10,671 nucleotides of DNA from Pseudomonadota bacterium (lineage in GTDB: Bacteria; Pseudomonadota; Gammaproteobacteria; Pseudomonadales; Cellvibrionaceae), in the NCBI GenBank assembly GCA_023416875.1, contig JAEZGT010000069.1, forward strand, positions 1-10,671. Direction: 5' to 3'. The notes under the pieces are model-generated. The model ran no database searches and was not told the origin of the DNA. It saw only the letters and a program-made list of their open reading frames with translations. Numbering within the stretch: the first letter of the stretch is position 1; each line of letters starts with the position of its first letter. This document shows positions 5,441 through 10,671 of this stretch, in pieces. Made by a program: the position numbers and the translations under genes.

Positions 5441-7879
5441 CTATTGCGAGTCTGCGCCGCGACGCATGCGGAACGCCGGGTTCATAACAATTTCAGTGAA
5501 AACATCAGTAATGCTGTGCGCACTCTCTTTTGTCTTCAGATAGACCTCATAAACGGCGGCATAGTCCGAGGGCTGCCCCTGCTCATATAAGGTGTTGAAC
5601 CGGCGACCGGTGGCGTAAGTCATGGCATAGCTGATCGAGCACAAAGTTACCTCGTGCTTGGCCGCCAATATTTGCGCTAACTCCACCAAACTGGAAAAAC
5701 TTTCGCCAGACGGCAGCACGCTCGATGAATCAACATAATCGCCGTTGGGATATTCGTCGCGCCATTGGCCGATCGGGCTGAAATTTTCCATGCCGTAACC
5801 GATTGGATCGACATAGGCGTGGCAGGATGCACAAATGCCCGAAGACTCCTTATGCAATTCGGACTCAGCCCTCGGATTCAAACCTTCCGGCAAATCCGGA
5901 AATTGCGAAATCACATCGCCGGGTGGCTCCGGCGGACGGTCACACATCAATTTATCCATCACCCAGGTACCGCGTTTGACTGGCGAGGTTTTATTGGGAT
6001 GCGAATGCGCAGTCAGCGATGAACCGTGCCCCAATAAACCCATGCGCTTGGAACCTGCAGGCCATTTGTACAACTGCATCTGACTACCAGAAATACCTTG
6101 GACGCCGTAGAAATTCGCCAGCGGCTGATTCAGGAAGGTGTAATCGGCATTTAATATTTCGGAAATCGGCCGATTCTCTCTCAGGATGTGCCGCAGGAAT
6201 GCTCTGGTCTCGCTTAAAAATGCCTGCGCGATGGTGTCGGTGTATTGCGGAAATTGATTTTTATCCACTTCATGTTTGCCGTAATCCGCATAGCCCAACC
6301 AGGTCCACACAAAGTTATCCAGCAGAGTGTCCGACTTGGGATCCGCCAACATTCTGCGCACTTCAGCTTTGAGCGTGGCGTCGTTGGTCAAAGACCCATC
6401 CGCCGCTTTTGCCAACAATTGATCGTCAGGCGTGCTGCTCCACAGGAAGTAGGACAGGCGCGAGGCCAATTCATAAGCCGTCAGCGGCTGTGCTTGCCTG
6501 GAATTCACATCCCGGTCGAATTCGGGGCGGAAGATAAAATTGGGCGATAACAGCATGGCCCGAATCAGTGCCGCCATAGACGTTTTACGATCATTCGCCG
6601 CCGATTGCACTTGGTCATAAAGAGATTTCAATGAAGTGGATTCTTCATTCGATATCGGTCGGCGCCACACTTTCAGGCCCAATTGCGTAATGACCGTTTG
6701 CGCGCAATTCGCATTGGTAAGGTCGCAGCTGATCGCGCTGCGATTGCCGTTGGCTGCCGCGTTCACCACCTCGGATGCAATTTTTTGTGCGGCTTTATCG
6801 AACATTTCCACGTGAATATTGGAAACGGACAATGCGGCGTTATCGTTGCTGAAGGTGCCGGATTGATCCTGCGGAAAATCATTCGCGGGATTCGAGGTAA
6901 TGCCGAACAGATCACGGATGGTGTTGTTGTACTCATCTTTGCTCAACCGATCCATCAGCGGCGGAGCAGCATCGATCGACTTCATCGCCATCTCGGGCTC
7001 GGGCCCCGGCTTGGGGCGCCCGAAGAAAGGGTTAACGCTGGCGATGTATTGCGCGGTGTAATAGGCGCATTCCGCATCACAGGTGCCGTATATAGCTTCG
7101 AGACCGGCGGGTGGCATGGTGCTCGTAGCGGCGATCAAACTCTGCAAATTGTGGCCGGATTCATCAGCCTTGGTGCCCAGGCCACGGGCCGTAGCCGCAT
7201 GGCAGCTTGTGCATTGCGCCTCAAAAATTTGCTGGCCTCTGGCGGCATCGCTCAACACCGCGCTCTGCTGATACACCACTATGCCGGACACCTTGGGATT
7301 TTCCGTGATCGCCTCGAAGCGGATATCCAATTTACCGTCGGCAACATTGATGTCGGAGATGCGTTCGGCCAGCGCCGCATTGGCGCCAACTGTCTTAAAG
7401 ATGTCGATGTTGTTTAGGCGCTTTTGCCCTTCGATAAGTACGTTAAAGACGCGCTGGCCCGCTGCCGAGTGATAAGTCTCAGCAAAATTTAGGACGACGG
7501 TGTAGTTACCGTTGGACACGGGGATGGAATAGACCGCCTCGCCGTAGCGTTCACTAAGGTACACCGCAGGCTCACTAGCCCCAGCGATAGCCACGCTGCC
7601 ACGGGAGTAGGTCTGCCCGCCGGTAAAGTGGGCATCCGCCTGATATTGAATACCGTCAAGCCGAGCAGCAGAGCCACCGGCGTTCAGTGCCATCACCAAC
7701 ACGGGTTCACCTGCAGGCTGCTCCGGCGGCACAAATACGCCACCGCCCGATGAGCTGGAGACAGAGCCGGAACTGGACGAGCCCCCGCTATCTTCTTCAC
7801 CACCACACGCACCCAAAACGAGCGTTATGGCACCAAGCAAAAGCCGGCCCGGCAGTCGCCCTCTAAAACGATTGATCAT
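5441..7879 (-). CDS. Malectin-like / c-type heme / DUF1592 (DUF1587-1595-1592-1588-1585) lipoprotein
   Basis: 812 residues. Lipoprotein signal with lipobox LGAC (Cys25), then a short Ser/Gly linker (about 31-47). A malectin-like module lies at about 60-203 (ALNAGG, YLSERYG, SAAGQRVFNV, VSGIVVYQ). A cytochrome c domain follows, with CTSCH 223-227 and probable distal Met255 in TMPPAG. The remainder follows the usual domain order: DUF1587 from about 310 (LSKDEYNNTIRDLFG), DUF1595 near 400-465 (LGLKVWRRPIS), DUF1592 near 468-590 (ELASRLSYFLWSSTPDDQLL), DUF1588 near 610-705 (RMGLLGHGSSLTAHSHP, including CASCH 683-687, a probable second heme) and DUF1585 near 730-805. ATG at 7879 has GGAGA at 7887-7891, 7 bases away. 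It heads a two-gene operon with the DUF1552 gene. The enzymatic role of this family is unproven; a membrane-tethered redox enzyme is inferred. The malectin fusion is the unusual part. Confidence 0.92.
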   Translation of the reverse strand: MINRFRGRLPGRLLLGAITLVLGACGGEEDSGGSSSSGSVSSSSGGGVFVPPEQPAGEPVLVMALNAGGSAARLDGIQYQADAHFTGGQTYSRGSVAIAGASEPAVYLSERYGEAVYSIPVSNGNYTVVLNFAETYHSAAGQRVFNVLIEGQKRLNNIDIFKTVGANAALAERISDINVADGKLDIRFEAITENPKVSGIVVYQQSAVLSDAARGQQIFEAQCTSCHAATARGLGTKADESGHNLQSLIAATSTMPPAGLEAIYGTCDAECAYYTAQYIASVNPFFGRPKPGPEPEMAMKSIDAAPPLMDRLSKDEYNNTIRDLFGITSNPANDFPQDQSGTFSNDNAALSVSNIHVEMFDKAAQKIASEVVNAAANGNRSAISCDLTNANCAQTVITQLGLKVWRRPISNEESTSLKSLYDQVQSAANDRKTSMAALIRAMLLSPNFIFRPEFDRDVNSRQAQPLTAYELASRLSYFLWSSTPDDQLLAKAADGSLTNDATLKAEVRRMLADPKSDTLLDNFVWTWLGYADYGKHEVDKNQFPQYTDTIAQAFLSETRAFLRHILRENRPISEILNADYTFLNQPLANFYGVQGISGSQMQLYKWPAGSKRMGLLGHGSSLTAHSHPNKTSPVKRGTWVMDKLMCDRPPEPPGDVISQFPDLPEGLNPRAESELHKESSGICASCHAYVDPIGYGMENFSPIGQWRDEYPNGDYVDSSSVLPSGESFSSLVELAQILAAKHEVTLCSISYAMTYATGRRFNTLYEQGQPSDYAAVYEVYLKTKESAHSITDVFTEIVMNPAFRMRRGADSQ

Positions 7880-7917
7880 CTGATTCTCTCCGGTCAGATC
7901 GGGTTATTTTTTTGGCG

Positions 7918-7945
7918 AAAATATGCACACCTCAAAAGCTGTACA
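7918..7945 (-). promoter_or_regulatory. Possible sigma-70 promoter of the DUF1592-DUF1552 operon
   Basis: On the minus strand TGTACA (7945-7940) and TATTTT (7923-7918) are separated by 16 bases, about 39 bases before the DUF1592 start codon. Each hexamer matches consensus at 4 of 6 positions, so this is a weak candidate chosen partly for its position. Confidence 0.3.
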
Positions 7946-7988
7946 TCCCTCGCGCTGTCGGCTCAATTTGAGTACTGCCGGTTTTGAG
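7931..7988. promoter_or_regulatory. Cluster of TTGAG/CTCAA half-sites, possible operator
   Basis: Four copies of the same five-base element lie just upstream of the DUF1592 gene: CTCAAAA at 7931, CTCAA-T-TTGAG (a perfect 5-base inverted repeat around one T) at 7962-7972, and TTTTGAG at 7982-7988. The outer copies are inverted relative to each other. The cluster overlaps and flanks the candidate promoter, as an operator would. No regulator is identified. Confidence 0.3.
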
Positions 7989-8118
7989 TCGGCCGAATCA
8001 CCACTGCAAACACAGAGTGCATGCCACCACGCTACCGACTTCGACCTTTGTCGCGACCAAGCTGGCATTCTTCATATCAGTGCCACTCGGCCCGCCCTAC
8101 CAAGAGAAGACAATACCG

Positions 8119-8178
8119 ATGATGCAAAACCATGAGAAACAACAAGGAGGTGAATTAGTAGAAATTCCAAATTTTTGA
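8119..8178 (+). CDS. Possible 19-residue peptide, low support
   Basis: ATG ATG at 8119 opens a 19-residue frame (MMQNHEKQQGGELVEIPNF) ending with TGA at 8178. Only a weak AAGAGAAG lies upstream. It contains an internal ten-base match to the ribosomal anti-Shine-Dalgarno complement, which encodes its Gly-Gly pair. The frame is open further upstream to 7984. I do not recognise it; chance is the leading explanation. Confidence 0.1.
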   Translation: MMQNHEKQQGGELVEIPNF

Positions 8179-8275
8179 ATTGATTATTCTTATTATTGAA
8201 TGCGGAAATAGTGAACACCGCGATTCCGCTTGCATTTTTGGGCAACAAAAAATCATCGCCAGATAGGAATCAGCA

Positions 8276-8293
8276 CAATGCTGTTAAGCATTG
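8276..8293. repeat. Perfect 7-base hairpin with GTTA loop
   Basis: CAATGCT (8276-8282) and AGCATTG (8287-8293) form a perfect stem around GTTA. Neither strand has a T-run after it, so it is not a normal intrinsic terminator. It sits in the AT-rich part of the gap; its role is unknown. Confidence 0.35.
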
Positions 8294-8877
8294 AGAAAAA
8301 TAGACAGGGACTTTTTTGAAAATAAGCGGGCAGCTTTTTGAGCAGGCAGATGTGACGAAACGAAAATTTACAGCAAAGAGAAAACAGCAAAAAATAAAAT
8401 GATTTTAAAATTCGCACATAAATGCGATGCAAGGAAAAAGCGCGCAACAAAAATGCGTAGTGAGCGTTGCACGAGGCAAATGGGTGCGGTCGAAAATTAA
8501 TTAACGGGCCTGCAAAAGCCATCATGCCGTAGATTTAAAAGCAGCGAATTATTTATTGGGCAGCCAGGCCTCCCTCTGCAAGGTTAAGTATCCAAGGCAG
8601 CTCCATCGCGGAACCGCCAAGCAGGTGCAAATAAACCATGGGAAGGGATAGGGAACAAGCGCGCGTATTCAAAATCGTGACGAATTGGTCATAAATACTA
8701 TTAATTATTTTAATCCCGGGGATGCGCGTTTTTTGACTCAAAAATCCCCAAGGCTGCATCTCGTGGGATCCGCATCACAAATTTTTAGGGGACAGATCGG
8801 CCGCAGGGGCTGTGGCCGCCGCTGTGCTGGTGAATTCTTTGAGACTAACGGGCTAAATAAACTGGTGTAAGGTTGGA

Positions 8878-9777
8878 TTAAATATGCTCAACCCCCGCCG
8901 CTTGTACATCCCGTCGCGGCGGCGCTCCGAACATACGACGGTAATCGCGGTTAAATTGCGACACGCTTTCGTAACCCACTTCATAAGCGGCGGTACTGGC
9001 GCTGAGCCCCTGGTACAACATCAAGCGGCGAGCCTCGATCAAACGCAGACGTTTTTGGTATTGGCCAGGGGTAAACGACGTAAGGTCTTTGAAATGTTTA
9101 TGAAACGCGGTCAGGCTCATGGAGGCTGCACGCGCTAAATATTCGATGGCAATACGGCGCTGATATTCGGTGCGCAATATGGCCAGTGCACGGCTTAGCC
9201 GACTCAGATGGCTGTCCGCTGCGGTCATGGCTCTAAGTTGTTGTCCGTGAGGTCCGGTGAGTAACCAGTAGTGAAGTTCCTTTATCAAACCCGGCAATAG
9301 GATGGACACTGCATCCGGCCGGCCGATCAAGCGCATCAGACGTATACAACAATCCAATATCGCCTCGTCTGTGTCCTGCAGAAATAACGTTTGATAGCGG
9401 GAGATGTCACTCGATGGCAGCTCATTTAAGCCGGCGGTCAATTCCCGCAACAAGGCTATATCCAGCTCCACCGCCACAGCGATATAGGGTTTGGCGGGGC
9501 TCGCTTGCACCACTTGGCCCGTCACGGGCATATCGGCACTCACGATAACGGACTGGCCTGCAAGACACAGCTGCTCCTGCCTTCCGACCAATAGTTGCTT
9601 TGCGCCCTGCAGAATCAGGCAAATCAATGGCCGGTATACCGAGTGCAATTTTCCACGCGGAGAATCCACGCACATCATGCGCAACCCCGGCACAGGAGTG
9701 ACCGCAAGCCCGTCGGCATTGGCGTTCTCGCGGGCATACAGCTGCGCGGCTTCAATCAATTTCTGCTGAGTGTTCAT
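8878..9777 (-). CDS. AraC-family transcriptional regulator
   Basis: 299 residues, the usual length for AraC-type regulators with an AraC_N-type (cupin-like) sensor domain. The sensor covers about 20-175, with YRPLICLILQGAKQLLVG near 48-65 and a characteristic AGQSVIVSADMPVTG stretch at 73-87. The DNA-binding part has two helix-turn-helix units: about 209-230 (IAIEYLARAASMSLTAFHKHF) and 258-284, where AAYEVGYESVSQFNRDYRRMFG is the classic AraC signature. It is cytoplasmic. ATG at 9777 has only a weak GGA upstream. It is transcribed divergently from a short-chain dehydrogenase across 145 bases, an arrangement typical for regulators of this subgroup that control the adjacent oxidoreductase and themselves. 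The effector is unknown. There is no evidence that it governs the malectin/cytochrome genes, which lie about 1 kb away. Confidence 0.95.
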   Translation of the reverse strand: MNTQQKLIEAAQLYARENANADGLAVTPVPGLRMMCVDSPRGKLHSVYRPLICLILQGAKQLLVGRQEQLCLAGQSVIVSADMPVTGQVVQASPAKPYIAVAVELDIALLRELTAGLNELPSSDISRYQTLFLQDTDEAILDCCIRLMRLIGRPDAVSILLPGLIKELHYWLLTGPHGQQLRAMTAADSHLSRLSRALAILRTEYQRRIAIEYLARAASMSLTAFHKHFKDLTSFTPGQYQKRLRLIEARRLMLYQGLSASTAAYEVGYESVSQFNRDYRRMFGAPPRRDVQAAGVEHI

Positions 9778-9922
9778 AGGTGTCCAGAATGACAGGTTCC
9801 GCAGGGAAAATTAACAACGCTGCAGGATTTGACAATGATTTGGTAGGCAGTGGCAAAAGCCATTTCCACCCGCCGCGTAATCTATCCGTGCTACTTCAGC
9901 ATTCTTTTAAAGGAGATCATTT
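9778..9922. promoter_or_regulatory. Divergent promoter region of regulator and dehydrogenase
   Basis: On the plus strand a perfect TTGACA lies at 9829-9834, but the expected -10 position (9852-9857) reads GGCAAA, so a promoter there would need an activator. On the minus strand TTGTCA (9837-9832 region) has AT-rich TAATTT/AATTTT 16-17 bases on, a plausible promoter for the regulator gene. Direct repeats GATTTG at 9826-9831 and 9837-9842 are 11 bases apart, about one helical turn, and overlap both -35 elements; this suits an AraC-type operator. Sites are seen, function inferred. Confidence 0.4.
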
Positions 9923-10671
9923 ATGAACCGATCCAACTCCAACGGCACAACACGACGGGACTTACTGACTGCCGCCGCCAGCGCTTCATTAATCGCCGGA
10001 TTAAGCTCTACCACCAATGCAGCAGAAGCACCTACAGCAAAACCAAACGGTAAAGTCGCCATAGTTACAGGCTCCTCCCGCGGAATAGGCGCAGCAACAG
10101 CCAAACGTTTAGCAAGCGATGGTTACGCCGTTACCGTTAACTGCGAGAAAAACAAAGACCTCGCCGCCGCTGTGGTGCGCGATATCGAAGCCGCTGGCGG
10201 GCGTGCAATCTGGATTCAAGCCGACGTCAGCAAGCCCGCCGCGGTACGCAAATTATTTGACGACACAGAAAAAGCCTTTGGCGGTGTTGATGTAGTAATC
10301 GCCAACGCTGGAATTATGCGCATTGCCCCTATTCGCGATTTATCCGATGAGGATTTCGACCGCATGTGGGCCGTCAACGGCAAAGGCGGTTTTAATACAT
10401 TGCGCGAAGCGGCCCGGCGAGTGCGCGACGGCGGTAGAATTATCGCCTTATCCTCCAGTATCACCCAACTACGCACCGCAACTTACGGCCCATACGCCGC
10501 CACAAAAATGGCACAGGACATGTTTGTTGGATGCCTAGCGAAAGAATTGGAAGGCCGGCGAATTTCGGTTAATGCGATTGCACCAGGTGTGGTCAATACC
10601 ACGCTTTTCACCGATGGCAAAACCGAGCAAATGATTGCGGCTTTCACCCAGCGTACCCCATACAAACGTCT
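9923..10671 (+). CDS. Short-chain dehydrogenase/reductase with Tat-like signal, C-terminus cut
   Basis: 249 residues are visible and the frame runs off the right edge, probably close to its end given a usual SDR core of about 250. ATG at 9923 has AAAGGAG at 9909-9915, 7 bases away. Residues 1-42 precede the fold: TTRRDLL (Arg11-Arg12), a hydrophobic Ala/Leu stretch, then TNAAEA, resembling a Tat signal with cleavage near 33-34. The Rossmann fold is classical: TGSSRGIG 49-56, NAG 128-130, Asn152, probable catalytic Ser178, YAATK with Tyr191 and Lys195, and PG 221-222. All key residues are present, so an active NAD(P)-dependent oxidoreductase is expected. The substrate is unknown. The divergent AraC-type gene is its probable regulator. 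Export of an SDR is unusual but possible, since Tat moves folded cofactor-loaded enzymes. An alternative is that the first 40 residues are not cleaved. Confidence 0.93.
   Translation, partial: MNRSNSNGTTRRDLLTAAASASLIAGLSSTTNAAEAPTAKPNGKVAIVTGSSRGIGAATAKRLASDGYAVTVNCEKNKDLAAAVVRDIEAAGGRAIWIQADVSKPAAVRKLFDDTEKAFGGVDVVIANAGIMRIAPIRDLSDEDFDRMWAVNGKGGFNTLREAARRVRDGGRIIALSSSITQLRTATYGPYAATKMAQDMFVGCLAKELEGRRISVNAIAPGVVNTTLFTDGKTEQMIAAFTQRTPYKR

Larger units (their letters stand above)
7880..8877. other. 998-base gap without a supported gene
   Basis: The left end (7880-8000) should hold the promoter and operators of the DUF1592 operon. From about 8155 to 8460 the plus strand is A-rich; the lines I counted by hand are roughly one third GC, clearly below the neighbouring genes. 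Open frames here (plus 7984-8178, minus 8253-8525, minus 8553-8759, plus 8685-8870) have unremarkable composition and no family I recognise. The end of the minus frame at 8553-8640 (HLLGGSAMELPWILNLAEGG) looks the most protein-like and could be a remnant, but I cannot name it. A hairpin at 8798-8818 has 9-base arms with one G.U pair and loop GGG, but no U-tract after it on either strand. Confidence 0.5.

Noticed and set aside
6683..7417. 244-residue plus-strand open frame
   Set aside because: Antisense to the DUF1592 gene, whose domains and heme motifs are unambiguous; the long frame follows from GC-rich third positions.
8253..8525. 90-residue minus-strand frame in the AT-rich gap
   Set aside because: Composition rich in Phe/Leu/Cys/His as expected from random AT-rich DNA, no ribosome site and no motif.
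8798..8818. Hairpin as terminator of the AraC-family gene
   Set aside because: On the minus strand the stem has an A-C mismatch and no T-run follows; the G.U pair forms only in plus-strand RNA.
8878..9777. Regulator as controller of the malectin/cytochrome genes
   Set aside because: It is about 1 kb away and divergently paired with a dehydrogenase; nothing in the sequence links it to the left-hand operons.

Overview
The window looks like a chromosomal segment from a polysaccharide-degrading gammaproteobacterium of the Cellvibrio / Saccharophagus / Teredinibacter type. This is inferred from the long serine linkers directly behind lipoprotein signal peptides, from malectin-like modules fused to hydrolases and cytochromes, and from moderate GC. 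No rRNA, tRNA, CRISPR array, insertion sequence or integrase was seen.

Layout. Five genes on the minus strand fill 1-7879. Read in transcription order they are: (a) 7879-5441, a lipoprotein with a malectin-like module, a c-type heme domain and a DUF1587/1595/1592/1588/1585 core; (b) 5430-4081, a Tat-exported DUF1552 protein, translationally coupled to (a) and followed by a good intrinsic terminator at 4041-4067; (c) 3952-2471, a lipoprotein with 29 consecutive serines, a malectin-like module and a feruloyl-esterase / PHB-depolymerase-type hydrolase; (d) 2448-1156, a lipoprotein carrying three c-type hemes, 22 bases behind (c); (e) 872 to beyond base 1, a lipoprotein with a serine tract, a malectin-like module and the first strands of a PETase/cutinase-like alpha/beta hydrolase, cut by the window edge. 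A possible 34-46 residue membrane peptide and two competing hairpins lie between (d) and (e).

Bases 7880-8877 are a long, partly AT-rich gap with no gene I can support; its left end must hold the promoter of (a)-(b). From 8878 to the right edge there is a separate module: an AraC-family regulator (minus) divergent from a short-chain dehydrogenase (plus, cut by the edge) that has a Tat-like signal peptide.

Reading of the system (inference). Four of the five left-hand proteins are predicted lipoproteins, the fifth is Tat-exported, three share paralogous malectin-like modules and two carry c-type hemes. The simplest model is an envelope- or surface-anchored machine that binds a glycan or ester-rich polymer, cleaves ester bonds and moves electrons to or from it. 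Serine-linker cytochromes linked to oxidative polysaccharide breakdown are known in Cellvibrio (Cbp2D/Cbp2E type). The malectin-DUF1592 / DUF1552 / triheme combination here would be a different version. The substrate is not visible from sequence.
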